Shown here piece by piece: positions 41,762 to 50,465 of a DNA stretch of 64,000 nt. Source of the stretch: Aldehydirespirator sp965116965. GTDB lineage: Bacteria; Actinomycetota; Acidimicrobiia; Acidimicrobiales; Aldehydirespiratoraceae. A model generated the notes under the pieces. The model searched no databases. It was given only the letters and a program-made list of their open reading frames with translations, and was not told where the DNA came from. Position 1 is the stretch's first letter; each line of letters opens with the position of its first letter. The DNA lies in the NCBI GenBank assembly GCA_965116965.1, contig OZ220743.1, positions 1,612,001-1,676,000 on the forward strand, in the 5' to 3' direction. Made by a program: the position numbers and the translations under genes.

Positions 41762-42541
41762 ATGAGCGACGCGACCATCGATGAGATCTGCCTGGTCGCG
41801 CTGGCCGAGGCCTTCCGGGGGGACGGCGAGCTGCTGTGCCATCCGATGGGGCCGTTCCCGGTGGCCGCGGGCAGGCTGGCTCGGGCCAGCTTCGAGCCCG
41901 ACTTGATGCTCACCGACACCATCGCCTACGCGGTCGCCGGCACCCTGCCGCTGGGCGCGACCGTCACCCGTCCCGGCGCGGCCGATGAGGGCATCGTGGT
42001 CGAGGGCTACCTGCCCTTCCGAACGGTCTTCGACCAGGCGTGGTCGGGGCACCGCCACGTGGTGATGGGCGCCAGCCAGATCGACCGGCACGGCAACCAG
42101 AACTTCGCGGCCATCGGCGACTACCGCCAACCCAAGGCTCAGCTCCTCGGCCTGCGGGGCGCGCCCGGAAACGTGATCAACCACACCACCAGCTACTGGA
42201 TTCCCAACCAGGCTCGAGCCTTCGTCGAGAGCGTCGACGTCGTGTCGGGCCCGGGCTATGACCGGGTGGCCGCGCTGCCGGAGGGCAGCGGCCGATTCCA
42301 CGAGATCCGCAGGGTCGTCACCGAGTTGGCCGCCTACGACTTCGAGACGCCCGACCGCACCATGCGCCTCCGGTCCGTCCATCCCGGGGTGTCGCTCGAC
42401 GCCGTGCTGGCGGCCACCCCCTTCGAGCTCGCCGTGTCCGAGAATGTTCCGGCCAGCCGGCTCCCCACCGCCGAGGAACTCCACCTAATCCGCAACGTCA
42501 TAGACCACAAAGACATCCGCAAGCACGAGTTCCGCTCGTAG
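41762..42541 (+). CDS. ipdB: IpdB-like CoA-transferase-family subunit (steroid ring opening)
   Basis: This 259-residue beta subunit has EGYLPFRTVFDQAWSGHRHV, VVMGASQIDRHGNQNFAAIG, LGLRGAPGNVINHTTSYWIP and the C-terminal PTAEELHLIRNVIDHKDIRK, all closely like mycobacterial IpdB. It forms the ring-opening hydrolase with the preceding subunit. ATG 41762 is chosen from family length and from GGGGAGGCC just upstream. As in IpdB, it lacks the classical CoA-transferase glutamate context (SENG). Confidence 0.85.
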   Translation: MSDATIDEICLVALAEAFRGDGELLCHPMGPFPVAAGRLARASFEPDLMLTDTIAYAVAGTLPLGATVTRPGAADEGIVVEGYLPFRTVFDQAWSGHRHVVMGASQIDRHGNQNFAAIGDYRQPKAQLLGLRGAPGNVINHTTSYWIPNQARAFVESVDVVSGPGYDRVAALPEGSGRFHEIRRVVTELAAYDFETPDRTMRLRSVHPGVSLDAVLAATPFELAVSENVPASRLPTAEELHLIRNVIDHKDIRKHEFRS

Positions 42542-42587
42542 GGACAGCGCGAGTGGGCTGGAGCCCGGCGTGTCGCCGCGACGTCGC

Positions 42588-42674
42588 TCCCGCCCTTGTT
42601 CGCTCCGCTCACGGGCCGCTCGGGCCACGGCCTCGCCCGCATGGCCGGATCGTGCGCCAACCCGCTCGGCCTCT
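42588..42674 (-). repeat. dispersed repeat (AGAGGCCGAGCGG family), reverse orientation
   Basis: In reverse it runs from AGAGGCCGAGCGGGTTGG through GCCGTGGCCCGAGCGGCC to CGAACAAGGGCGGGA. It fills the gap between ipdB and the phosphatase gene. The TAG at its edge forms part of a TAGGGT box downstream. Confidence 0.8.
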
Positions 42675-42717
42675 AGGGTTCAGCCGCCATGGTGGCGGCG
42701 GGAGACGGGTGACGACG

Positions 42718-43251
42718 ATGGGGGAGCGGCCGGTGGTGTACATGGTGTGCACCGGCAACGCGGCCCGGTCGCCCATGGCCGCGGCCATGCTGCGGAACCT
42801 CGACGCCGATGGCCGGATCGACGTGCGCAGCGCGGGCATCCTCACGCTGGAGGGTCATCCCATGGGAACCCGTACAAGGTCGGCTCTGTCCCGCCACGGG
42901 CTCGTGGACCACGCCCACCGATCGCGGCAGTTCCGCCGCGATGATGCCGTCGGAGCCGACCTAGTGGTGGTGATGGAGCCGCTGCACCTTCACTGGGTTC
43001 GCCGCAATCTGCCCGAGGCAGCCCCGATTACCGGGTCTCTGCGCCGGCTGGCCCGGGATCTGAGCCCGCCGGAGGGAGGGGCTGACGCCGGCGACGTCGG
43101 CCGGAGGGTGAGGGCTCTGGAGTTGGACACGCTGGAGCCGGAGCCATGGGAGGAGATCGTCGATCCCGGCGCCGGAGAGCAGGACGACTTCGACCGCTGT
43201 TCCGACGAACTGCGCCTGCTTGTGGCCGAGCTTCACCGCCGGTTGACATGA
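42718..43251 (+). CDS. low-molecular-weight protein-tyrosine phosphatase
   Basis: This 177-residue protein has the P-loop VCTGNAARSPMAA (Cys11, Arg17; C-x5-R-S) and a C-terminal general-acid region IVDPGAGEQDDFDRC with Asp in VDP. It dephosphorylates protein tyrosine. GTG 42709 is an alternative start whose GTGA overlaps the stop of a seven-codon ORF (ATG 42689). The gene is followed by AzlCD with a short gap, but no functional link is evident. Confidence 0.85.
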   Translation: MGERPVVYMVCTGNAARSPMAAAMLRNLDADGRIDVRSAGILTLEGHPMGTRTRSALSRHGLVDHAHRSRQFRRDDAVGADLVVVMEPLHLHWVRRNLPEAAPITGSLRRLARDLSPPEGGADAGDVGRRVRALELDTLEPEPWEEIVDPGAGEQDDFDRCSDELRLLVAELHRRLT

Positions 43252-43285
43252 CCCCCCGAACCCGACCGCTCGGTTGGGGTCTGGC

Positions 43286-44005
43286 ATGACCAGCCGGACG
43301 CGGCCCTACCGGCGCGACTGCCTGGTGGTGAGCCTGGCCGTCGGGGTGGTCGGCGTGACCTTCGGCGTGTTCGCCGACGCGGCCGGCTTCGACCTGGCCC
43401 AGATCGTGGTGATGTCCGCGTTCGTCTTCACCGGCGCGTCGCAGTTCGCGGCGGTGGGCGTGATCGAGGACGGCGGGTCGGGGGGCGCGGCCGTCGGCTC
43501 GGCTCTCCTGCTGGCCGCTCGCAACGCGCTCTACGGGCCGGTAGCCCGCCGGGTCCTTCCTGCAGCGACCCTGGGCCGCCTCGCCTCGGCCCATTTCGTG
43601 ATCGACGAGACCACGGCCATGGCGGCCGCCCAGACCGACCGTCGGGACGGGGCCGGCGCCTTCTGGATCACCGCCACCACCCTCTGGCTGTTGTGGAACC
43701 TGGGCTCGGTCGCCGGAGCGCTCCTTGGCGCGGTGGTGGGCGAGCCCGAGACCTGGGGGCTCGATGCGGCCTTCCCGGCGATGTTCGTCGCACTGCTCGT
43801 GCCTCATGTGCGAACTGCGGCAGGTCGGGTGGCCGCGGCAGTCGCTGCGACCGTCGCCCTGGGCGCCGTGCCTGTGTCCGCGTCGGGCATCCCGCCCCTG
43901 CTGGCGGTGTCGGCTCTGCTCCCGGCGGTGTTCGTCCAGCGGCGCCGGAAGCAGGCAGCGACAGACGCGAGCGAGGCTGGCGACGATTCCGGAGCGGCGT
44001 GGTGA
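43286..44005 (+). CDS. azlC: AzlC-family amino-acid exporter subunit
   Basis: This 239-residue membrane protein has the AzlC signature GVTFGVFADAAGFDLAQIVV, then MSAFVFTGASQFAAVGVI, LLLAARNALYGPVARRVLP and a helix with HFVIDETTAMAAAQ. AzlC works with AzlD to export branched-chain or other amino acids. The stop overlaps the azlD start (GTGA). A decayed second copy lies at 44318-44800. Confidence 0.85.
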   Translation: MTSRTRPYRRDCLVVSLAVGVVGVTFGVFADAAGFDLAQIVVMSAFVFTGASQFAAVGVIEDGGSGGAAVGSALLLAARNALYGPVARRVLPAATLGRLASAHFVIDETTAMAAAQTDRRDGAGAFWITATTLWLLWNLGSVAGALLGAVVGEPETWGLDAAFPAMFVALLVPHVRTAAGRVAAAVAATVALGAVPVSASGIPPLLAVSALLPAVFVQRRRKQAATDASEAGDDSGAAW

Positions 44006-44301
44006 GTTGGCCCCTGCTGATACTGCTGGCCGCCGGTTCCTACGGGCTCAAGGCGCTGGGCGTGACTGCGCTGGGCCGCGTCGTCGGGCGCAGGCTCGGA
44101 CCGGTGGTGTCGCTGCTGCCGGCCGCGCTGTTCTCGGCACTCATCGCAGTGATGACCTTCGAGGAGGCCGGCCGGCTGGTACTTGATTCCCGTGTGGCCG
44201 GTGTCGCGGTCGGCGTGCTGGCGACGTGGCGCAAGGCGCCGTTGCTGGTGGTGGTGGCCTCGGCCATGGCTGTGACGGCCGGCCTGCGGGCTCTGGCCTG
44301 A
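44002..44301 (+). CDS. azlD: AzlD-family amino-acid exporter subunit
   Basis: This 99-residue protein has three to four hydrophobic helices: WPLLILLAAGSYGLKALGVT, SLLPAALFSALIAVMTFEE and APLLVVVASAMAVTAG. Size, topology and the overlap with azlC identify it as AzlD. The GTG start is coupled to the azlC stop. Confidence 0.8.
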   Translation: MSWPLLILLAAGSYGLKALGVTALGRVVGRRLGPVVSLLPAALFSALIAVMTFEEAGRLVLDSRVAGVAVGVLATWRKAPLLVVVASAMAVTAGLRALA

Positions 44302-44317
44302 TCCAGGAAATGTAGCT

Positions 44318-44800
44318 ATGTGGGCCCGGATCCAGCCTTACTGGCGCGACGGCTTGACAATGAGCCTCGCGGTCGGGGTGGTCGGCGTGACCTTCGGCGC
44401 ATTCGCCGATGCAGCCGGCTTCGTCCTGGTCTAGGAGACTGCTGAGTAATGCGATTTTGGAGCAGCATGCAAGCCTCTGACCTGGGGTTTTGCAATTGAG
44501 ATTTGCGCGATTTGGGAGTTGCTCATCACTCTCCTAGATCGTCGAATGTCGGTACTGGCATGCGCCGGCGCGGCGCAGTTCGTGGTGGTAGGTGTGATCG
44601 ACAGCGGCGGGATCGAGACCGCGGCCGTCGGCTCGCCCCTGCTGCTGATCACCCGCTATGCGCCCTACGGGCCAGTGGTGCGGCGATTCCTGCCCTCGCC
44701 GCTGCCGGGCCGGTTGGTGCAGCCCAATTCGTGATCGACCAGAGCACGGCTATGGCAGTGGCGCAGACCGACCGTCGAGACGGTGACCTGACCGCGTCGC
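44318..44800 (+). pseudogene. second azlC copy, interrupted and decayed
   Basis: From ATG 44318 the sequence follows azlC (LAVGVVGVTFGAFADAAGF, with TMSLAVG before it) until a TAG at 44432. After a 99-base insert the similarity resumes: CAGAAQFVVVGVIDSGG, SPLLLITRYAPYGPVV and a later, frameshifted VIDQSTAMAVAQTDRRDG. About 20 codons around QIVVMSAFVFTG are lost at the insert. It is a tandem duplicate of azlC in an advanced state of decay. Confidence 0.8.
44435..44533. mobile_element. 99-base inverted-repeat insertion (MITE-like) with CTAG target duplication
   Basis: The insert begins GAGACTGCTGAGTAAT and ends with the sequence whose complement is GAGAGTGATGAGCAAC; 12 of 16 bases pair as terminal inverted repeats. 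It is flanked by CTAG on both sides (44431-44434 and 44534-44537), a likely four-base target duplication. It is AT-rich and carries no gene, so it would be a non-autonomous or deleted element of an IS family that targets CTAG (for example IS5- or IS1182-like). The family assignment is inference. Confidence 0.65.
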
Positions 44801-44809
44801 CGCGACCAA

Positions 44810-45607
44810 TCACACGGTGAAGGAGCGGGGCCAGTCGTCGGAGCGGATCAGGGCGTCGGTGCCGCCGTCGACGTAGAACACCGAGCCGCAGGCGAACCTG
44901 GCCACAGGCGACAGCAGGAACTCCACCCACTGCGCCAGAGCATCGGCGTCAGGCGTCTCGGGCACCGGCACGGGAAATGCCTCCAGGAGCGGGCCGTACA
45001 CCTCGTCGTCCTGGCCCTGCCGCAGCAGCGGGGTGTCCACCGGACCCGGCGCGATCACATTCAGCCGGATGCCCTCGCCCACCCACGGCTCGGTGACCGC
45101 GGCTCGGCGGCACCAGCGGGTGACCGCCAGCTTCGCGCCCGCGTAGCCGACCGCCGGAGCGAACACCGGATCGACTTCGTTCACGATGGCCAACGCATCC
45201 TCCTCGCGGTCCTCCAAGAAGGCGGCCAGCAACTCGTCGGTCAGGTTCGGCGTGGTGGTCGATGAGTTGGATCCGAACTGCACAGCCTGGGCCGAGCTCG
45301 AGGCGGCCAGCGCGGGCCGCAGCCCCTCCAGCAGCGCCACCGATCCGAAGTAGTTGACCCGGGCTATGAGCTCGCCCGCAGTCGGCGGGCCGAGACCGGC
45401 CGCCAAGACCGCGCCGTTGAGGACTCCGCCGGCTGCGTCGACAACCGCGCTGACCGCTTCAGCCCGACCCGCATCCGTGCCCAAGTCGGCGGTCACCTCG
45501 GCGTTGTGCAAGTCGATGCCGATCACCCGGTGTCCGGCGGCCTCGAGCCGGGACCGGGTGGCCGCCCCCATGCCCGAGGCGGAGCCACTGATCGCGTAGA
45601 TACCCAT
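44810..45607 (-). CDS. SDR-family protein (3-alpha-hydroxysteroid dehydrogenase-like subgroup)
   Basis: This 265-residue SDR has YAISGSASGMGAATRSRLEA (about residues 4-23), GIDLHNAEVTADLG, a shortened region NGAVLAAGLG in place of NNAG, the catalytic YAGAKLAVTRWCRR and a C-terminal FACGSVFYVDGGTDAL. The pattern SGSASGMG with a short N-terminal half and an insert before Tyr resembles 3-alpha-HSD/carbonyl-reductase-type SDRs, and is shared with the SDR at 52999-53829. CAAAAT lies six bases before the ATG. Confidence 0.75.
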   Translation of the reverse strand: MGIYAISGSASGMGAATRSRLEAAGHRVIGIDLHNAEVTADLGTDAGRAEAVSAVVDAAGGVLNGAVLAAGLGPPTAGELIARVNYFGSVALLEGLRPALAASSSAQAVQFGSNSSTTTPNLTDELLAAFLEDREEDALAIVNEVDPVFAPAVGYAGAKLAVTRWCRRAAVTEPWVGEGIRLNVIAPGPVDTPLLRQGQDDEVYGPLLEAFPVPVPETPDADALAQWVEFLLSPVARFACGSVFYVDGGTDALIRSDDWPRSFTV

Positions 45608-45673
45608 TCACCCATTTTGCCCGAAAAGTTGTCGCGAGCGCGAGAAGACGAGAACCCGTCGTGTCCCAGCGGT

Positions 45674-45761
45674 GGTCGCTCCGCTCACGGGCCGCTCGGG
45701 CCACGGCCTCGCTGGGCGATTCGCCGATTTCTCACAGTTTCCGTCTACTCGCTCGGCCTCC
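45674..45761 (-). repeat. dispersed repeat (AGAGGCCGAGCGG family), truncated, reverse orientation
   Basis: In reverse: GGAGGCCGAGCGAGTAG, a variable centre, GCGAGGCCGTGGCCCGAG, then CGGCCCGTGAGCGGAGCGA. The final GCGGGA end is missing. It lies in the divergent gap between the SDR and MDMPI genes. Confidence 0.7.
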
Positions 45762-45808
45762 GGGCGGCGGGTGTCGCGACTGGGCGATCAGAGGGCCAGA
45801 CTGTGGCC

Positions 45809-46540
45809 ATGGACAAAGACGCGATCATCAGCCGGGTCGAGACCGACGGGCGGCGCCTGATCGAGGTGGCCCGGTCCGATCTTGGCGCAGCTGTGCCTAC
45901 CTGCGGCCACTGGACCCTGCGCGACCTGGCTGGGCACATGGGGTGGGTGCACGGACTGGTGGGCAGCTACGTGGCCAGTCGCGCCACCGAGCCCCTGTCC
46001 CGGGAGCAGATGCCCCAGGTGCCTGACGACGACTCGGCGGTGGACTTCGCGGCCGATGCTCTCGAACGGCTCGTCGACGCTCTGGCCGGCATCGACCACG
46101 ACGCCCCGGTGTGGAACTGGTCGCCCCGGCCCGACGCGGGCTTCTACTTCCGCCGGATGCTGCACGAGACCAGCATCCATCGCTGGGACGCCGAGAATGC
46201 GGTGGGCGAGACTGCACCGGTGGACGGCGAGCAGGGTCGGGACGGGGTGGACGAGTTCTTCGACTTCGTGCTGCCCAATGCGCAGCAGCGCAAGCGCCGG
46301 GACCTCCCGGCAGGCAGCCTGCATGTGCACCGCACCGACGGCGAAGGTGAGTGGATCGTGCATGCCGACGGCGACGAGGTGTTCATGGAGCGTGCCCACG
46401 TCAAGGGCGACGCCGCGGTGAGAGGGCCGGGGGGGTCGCTGTTCCTGGCCATGTGGAACCGCCTGCCGCTCGAGGACGCCTCGCTGTCGGTAGTGGGCGA
46501 CGAGCAGGTCGCCAGAGCCTGGGCGGCTCTCGCTCCGTGA
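45809..46540 (+). CDS. mycothiol-dependent maleylpyruvate isomerase-family protein
   Basis: This 243-residue protein has the MDMPI/DinB-like N-terminal four-helix domain: CGHWTLRDLAGHMGWVHGL (His of AGHMG, about residues 30-50), FAADALERLVDALAGIDHD and MLHETSIHRWDAENAVGE (Glu and His ligands, about 117-134). A C-terminal MDMPI_C sterol-carrier-like domain (LHVHRTDGEGEWIVHADGDE) follows. Such enzymes use mycothiol, a thiol unique to actinomycetes, which supports the taxonomic inference. The reaction catalysed is unknown. Confidence 0.8.
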   Translation: MDKDAIISRVETDGRRLIEVARSDLGAAVPTCGHWTLRDLAGHMGWVHGLVGSYVASRATEPLSREQMPQVPDDDSAVDFAADALERLVDALAGIDHDAPVWNWSPRPDAGFYFRRMLHETSIHRWDAENAVGETAPVDGEQGRDGVDEFFDFVLPNAQQRKRRDLPAGSLHVHRTDGEGEWIVHADGDEVFMERAHVKGDAAVRGPGGSLFLAMWNRLPLEDASLSVVGDEQVARAWAALAP

Positions 46541-47331
46541 ACGAAGCCGCCGACGGCGCCCAAACCGACAAGTCCGGCCCGACCGGCGCTCTGTCCGAGC
46601 CGGCTGGATTGCCCGAAGGGGCCGAATCCTCAACCGATCCCCGAGATCTGGCGAGGACGTCTCGTCAGACCGTTTGGGGCTGGCGCAGCAACCTCGACCA
46701 ACTCATGCCGGTCGTGCTGTTCCTGGTGTTCTACAACCTCGTCAACACCGAAGTGGCGGTCGTCGCGGCCACTGCGTGGTCGGTGAAGGCGGCCTACAGC
46801 AGGCGCCGCCGTGGCTTGCCCATCGGGGCCTGGCTGCCGGTCATCACCGGTTACCTCCTGGTGCGAGCGGCGTTGAGCATCGCAGTTGAACGGGACCTGG
46901 TCGACTTCGGCGTCAGCAGCGAGGCCGTGTACTTCGGCGTCGGCATCGGCACCAAGATGCTGGTGGGGGTGGCCGCGGCGGTCACCATCCTGGTGGGGAG
47001 GCCCTTCATGGTGTGGGCGGCCCGCCGCTTCCTGGACCTGCCCGAAGCAGTACAGGGCCACCCTGACTTCCTGTCCACCATGCGCAACGTCACTTGGGTG
47101 ATCACCGTCTACGAGGTCGGCTCGGCCGTCTGGGACATCTGGCTCTACAACAACGCCGGGGTCAACCTGTTCCTGGTCACCCGCCAGTTCGTGAACTTCT
47201 TCGTGGCCTTCCTCCTGATCTTCGCCATGCTGCTGTACGTGGACCGTCGTTTCTCCAAGATCGACGGCTGCCCGAGCCTCGTGGACCTTGTGAGCGGGGC
47301 CACCCGCCGCGCGCCGGCCGACGACTCGTGA
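46537..47331 (+). CDS. polytopic membrane protein (DUF3159/VC0807-like)
   Basis: This 264-residue protein has a hydrophilic N-terminus of about 50 residues and then about six spans, among them LMPVVLFLVFYNLVNTEVAV, AWLPVITGYLLVRAALSIAV, IGTKMLVGVAAAVTILVG and FVNFFVAFLLIFAMLLYV. It resembles the intracellular-septation-like membrane family (VC0807/DUF3159), with the conserved LVGRPFMVWAARRF segment. The GTG overlaps the MDMPI stop and its own stop overlaps the next SDR start, so the three genes are coupled. Confidence 0.7.
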   Translation: MNEAADGAQTDKSGPTGALSEPAGLPEGAESSTDPRDLARTSRQTVWGWRSNLDQLMPVVLFLVFYNLVNTEVAVVAATAWSVKAAYSRRRRGLPIGAWLPVITGYLLVRAALSIAVERDLVDFGVSSEAVYFGVGIGTKMLVGVAAAVTILVGRPFMVWAARRFLDLPEAVQGHPDFLSTMRNVTWVITVYEVGSAVWDIWLYNNAGVNLFLVTRQFVNFFVAFLLIFAMLLYVDRRFSKIDGCPSLVDLVSGATRRAPADDS

Positions 47332-48191
47332 CGGGCGACATGCCGGTACCGGGTCGACTGGCGGGCAAGTCGGTACTCGTCACCGGGGGCGGCACCGGCA
47401 TCGGACGGGCCTGCGCGGCCCGGGTGGCGGCTGAGGGCGCCGATGTCACGATCTGCGGACGGACCGAGCAGACGCTCGCGGCGGCGGCCGCCGCGGCTCT
47501 TGAGTGCAGCGATGGGGGCGCGGTCTCGTACGTGGTGGCCGACGTGACCTCCGAGGACGACATGGCCCGGGCCGCGCAGGTCGCTGCCGACCACGACGGC
47601 CACCTGCACGGGGTGGTGGCCAACGCCGGCGGCGGCGGCGGGATGGGCCCGTACCACCTGCTCGACACCGACGAGTTCAAGCGGGTGCTCGGCCTCAACG
47701 TGGTGGGCACCATGCTCACCATCAAGCACACGGTGGAGCGTCTGGCCGCCGCGGGCGGAGGGTCGTTCGTGGCGATGTCCTCGCTGGCCGGACACGTCAC
47801 CCACCCGTACTTCGGGGCCTACACCGCGGGGAAGGCCGGCATCGAGGCGATGGTCCGCAACGCGGCCGACGAGTTCGGACCGGCCGGGGTGCGCCTCAAC
47901 GCGGTCAGGCCCGGGTTCATCGCCACCGAGATCATGGAGGCCATCCCCCGTGACTCCGCGGTGTACGCCAGCTACGTGGAGAACACGCCGCTGGGCGGGG
48001 TGGGCCGGCCGTCCGACGTGGCCGCTCTGGTGGCGTTCCTGCTGTCCGACGAGTCCCGCTGGATCACCGGCACCGTCATCAACGTCGACGGCGGGCACAG
48101 CCTGCGGCGCGGTCCCGACTTCGGGTCCTTCCTGCCCTACGGCGACGACGTGAAGTCAGGCCGGGCCCGCCCCCAGAGGCCGAGCGGGTAG
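47328..48191 (+). CDS. SDR-family oxidoreductase with repeat-encoded C-terminus
   Basis: This 287-residue SDR has SVLVTGGGTGIGRACAARVA (about residues 17-36), CGRTEQTLAAAA, VANAGGGGGMGPYHLLDTDE, the catalytic YFGAYTAGKAGIEAM and TGTVINVDGGHSLRRGPDFG. GTG 47328 overlaps the previous stop; ATG 47340 is an alternative. The last five or so residues (PQRPSG) are encoded by the left end of the dispersed repeat, which also supplies the stop codon. No substrate can be inferred. Confidence 0.8.
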   Translation: MTGDMPVPGRLAGKSVLVTGGGTGIGRACAARVAAEGADVTICGRTEQTLAAAAAAALECSDGGAVSYVVADVTSEDDMARAAQVAADHDGHLHGVVANAGGGGGMGPYHLLDTDEFKRVLGLNVVGTMLTIKHTVERLAAAGGGSFVAMSSLAGHVTHPYFGAYTAGKAGIEAMVRNAADEFGPAGVRLNAVRPGFIATEIMEAIPRDSAVYASYVENTPLGGVGRPSDVAALVAFLLSDESRWITGTVINVDGGHSLRRGPDFGSFLPYGDDVKSGRARPQRPSG

Positions 48192-48350
48192 GCGAGCGAA
48201 CCCGGTCCATACGGGCGAGGCCCCCAGGCCCGAGCGGCCTGTGAGCGCAGCGAACGAGAGCGGGCGACAGGCCCGAGCGGCCTGTGAGCGCAGCGAACGA
48301 GAGCGGGCGACAGGCCCGAGCGGCCTGTGAGCGCAGCGAACGAGAGCGGG
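48175..48350 (+). repeat. dispersed repeat with its right part triplicated (3 x 43 bases)
   Basis: After the usual left end AGAGGCCGAGCGGGTAGG, the right part is present as three head-to-tail 43-base units at 48225-48267, 48268-48310 and 48311-48350 (the last truncated by three bases). Each starts CAGGCCCGAGCGGCCTGTG and ends GCAGCGAACGAGAGCGGG. The units are identical, so the amplification is recent. It lies between the SDR and the convergent helicase gene. Confidence 0.9.
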
Positions 48351-48352
48351 CA

Positions 48353-50455
48353 TTACGCGGTCTGCAGGCGCTGCCATTCGTCCAGCAGGCTTGAGTCCAC
48401 CTCGCGGACCAGCGCGCCCAGCCACTCGGTCACCTCGGCCAGGCGGTCATCGACGGCAGCCGCCGGGACAGTCTGCACCAGCGCCTTGTAGCAGTCGGTC
48501 AGGTAGCGCAGCACCAGTCCCTCGGAGCGCTTGAGCCCGTAACGGCTCACGTACTGGTTGAAGGTGTCGGCGTGCTCGACCATGTCGCGCACCACCGACT
48601 TGGGGCTGGGCCGCAGATGCCCTACCCACGGGTGATGGCGGGAGAAGGTATCGAAGGCGGGCACGATGAACTCGGCCTCCGGCCTCGGCCAGGTCACCTC
48701 GGCCAGCCGGGCCATGCGCTCGGTGTATTCCACGCCCTCCTCCTTCATGCGGGTCATCAGCTCGTCCCGGGCCGCATCCCTCTGGGCCAGCAGCACCGCC
48801 AGGGGATCCTCCAGCACCGACTCGGCCACGCTCAGCGCCTGCAGGTGGTAGTCGGGAGCCTCCGGGTCGAGAACCGAGATCGCCTCCACCGCGAACAGCC
48901 CCAGCGGCTGGTTGAGGCGGAACTCGTCCTGCAGGTCCATGTCGACCCGCACCGGCCGGCCGGACGCATCCGGCTCAGGAAGCACCTCGACGATCCCGGC
49001 GTCGATCAGCGATCGGAACACCCCGACCGCCTTGCGGATGTGCCGGCGCTGGCGGGAGCGGGGCTCGTGGTTGTCGACCAGCAGGCGCTTCATGGCCGCG
49101 CAGCCGTCGCCAGGCCGGTCCAGGACGTTGAGCATCATGGCGTGGGTGACGTCGAAGCTGGAATCCAGCGTCTCGGGGGTGCCCTCCCACAGCCGGGCCA
49201 GGGTCTTGTCGTCGTAGTGGGCGTAGCCCCTCTCGGGCGGCTTCTTGCGGACCAGCTTGCGGAGCTTCCTGGGGTCGCCCGCCGCCCGCATCTCGGCCCG
49301 CTTGTTCTCCACCGCGTGCTCGGGGGCCTGCACCCACACGCTGCCGACGGTGTCGAACCCCCGCCTTCCGGCCCGGCCCGCGATCTGCTGGAAGTCCCTA
49401 ACCGACAGCACCCGCGTGCGCCGGCCGTCGTACTTGTAGAGCTGGGTGAACAGCACGGTGCGGATGGGGACGTTCACCCCCACTCCGAGCGTGTCGGTGC
49501 CGCAGATCAGCTTCAGGTGGCCCTGCTGGGCCAGCTTCTCCACCAGCAGCCGGTACTTGGGCAGCATCCCGGCGTGGTGCACGCCGACGCCGGCCAGCAC
49601 GAAGCGGCGCAGGTCCTTGCCGATGGGCGTGTCGAAGCGGAATCCGCCCACCGCCTCCTTCACGGCGGCCTTCTCGTCGGCGCTGAGCACCTTGAGGCTG
49701 GTGAGGCTCTGGGCCCGGGCCGTCGCCTCCCGCTGGGTGAAGTGCACGATGTAGACGGGAGCCTGGCCCGCGGAGAGCAACTGCTCGATAGAAACGTGCA
49801 GCGGGGTCGCCCGGTACTCGACGTCGAGGGGGACCGGGCGCTCGGCCGAGGCCACCAGGGCGGTGTCGCGCCCGGTGCGAGCGGTGAGATCGCGGCGCAG
49901 TCCGGTGGTGTCGCCGAGGGTGGCCGACATGAGCAGGAACCGGGACCTCGGCAATTCCAGCAGGGGAACCTGCCAGGCCCAGCCCCGGTCGCGGTCGCCG
50001 TAGTAGTGGAACTCGTCCATCACCACTAGGTCGGCAGGCGTGTCGGCACCGGATCGAAGTGCTCGCTGGGCCAGTATCTCCGCGGTGCATGCCACTATCG
50101 GGGCGTCGGCGTTGACCGAGGCGTCGCCGGTGACCATGCCCACCTCCGACGGCCCGAAGGCCGCTGTCAACTCGAAGAACTTCTCGCTCACCAGCGCCTT
50201 GATCGGGGCGGTGTAGACGGCCCGGCGCCCCTGGGCCAGCATCGTGAAGGCACCGGCCAGGGCCACCAGCGACTTGCCTGAGCCTGTGGGCGTGGACAGC
50301 ACCACGTTCTCGCCGGCCAGCAGCCGCAGCACCGCCTCCTCCTGATGCGGGTACAGCTCCAGCCCGGCTGCGAGAGACCACTCGATGAAGGCGTCCAGCA
50401 GCTCGTCGGCGCCGGGTGTCTCCGGCAAGAAGTCGCCGAGTGCGGGCAGGGCCAT
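48353..50455 (-). CDS. Ski2-like DEAD/DEAH helicase with DUF3516 C-terminus
   Basis: This 700-residue superfamily 2 helicase has the Q-region ELYPHQEEAVLRLLAGENVV, motif I STPTGSGKSLVALAG (about residues 54-68), motif II VVMDEFHYYGDRDRG, motif III LMSATLGDTTG, motif V DTLGVGVNVPIRTVLF and motif VI QIAGRAGRRGFD. The C-terminal third (about residues 430-700) matches DUF3516, typical of actinobacterial RNA/DNA helicases related to Ski2/Mtr4. It is divergent from the MFS gene with only 37 bases between starts. Its role is probably in RNA metabolism. Confidence 0.85.
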   Translation of the reverse strand: MALPALGDFLPETPGADELLDAFIEWSLAAGLELYPHQEEAVLRLLAGENVVLSTPTGSGKSLVALAGAFTMLAQGRRAVYTAPIKALVSEKFFELTAAFGPSEVGMVTGDASVNADAPIVACTAEILAQRALRSGADTPADLVVMDEFHYYGDRDRGWAWQVPLLELPRSRFLLMSATLGDTTGLRRDLTARTGRDTALVASAERPVPLDVEYRATPLHVSIEQLLSAGQAPVYIVHFTQREATARAQSLTSLKVLSADEKAAVKEAVGGFRFDTPIGKDLRRFVLAGVGVHHAGMLPKYRLLVEKLAQQGHLKLICGTDTLGVGVNVPIRTVLFTQLYKYDGRRTRVLSVRDFQQIAGRAGRRGFDTVGSVWVQAPEHAVENKRAEMRAAGDPRKLRKLVRKKPPERGYAHYDDKTLARLWEGTPETLDSSFDVTHAMMLNVLDRPGDGCAAMKRLLVDNHEPRSRQRRHIRKAVGVFRSLIDAGIVEVLPEPDASGRPVRVDMDLQDEFRLNQPLGLFAVEAISVLDPEAPDYHLQALSVAESVLEDPLAVLLAQRDAARDELMTRMKEEGVEYTERMARLAEVTWPRPEAEFIVPAFDTFSRHHPWVGHLRPSPKSVVRDMVEHADTFNQYVSRYGLKRSEGLVLRYLTDCYKALVQTVPAAAVDDRLAEVTEWLGALVREVDSSLLDEWQRLQTA

Positions 50456-50465
50456 GCCGTCCGAA

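Noticed and set aside
44435..44533. tRNA or attachment site within the azlC pseudogene
   Set aside because: It shows no cloverleaf or T-loop sequence; inverted ends and the CTAG duplication fit a small transposed element.
48225..48350. CRISPR-like array from three identical 43-base units
   Set aside because: The units are directly adjacent with no spacers, and the same sequence occurs singly at other intergenic sites.
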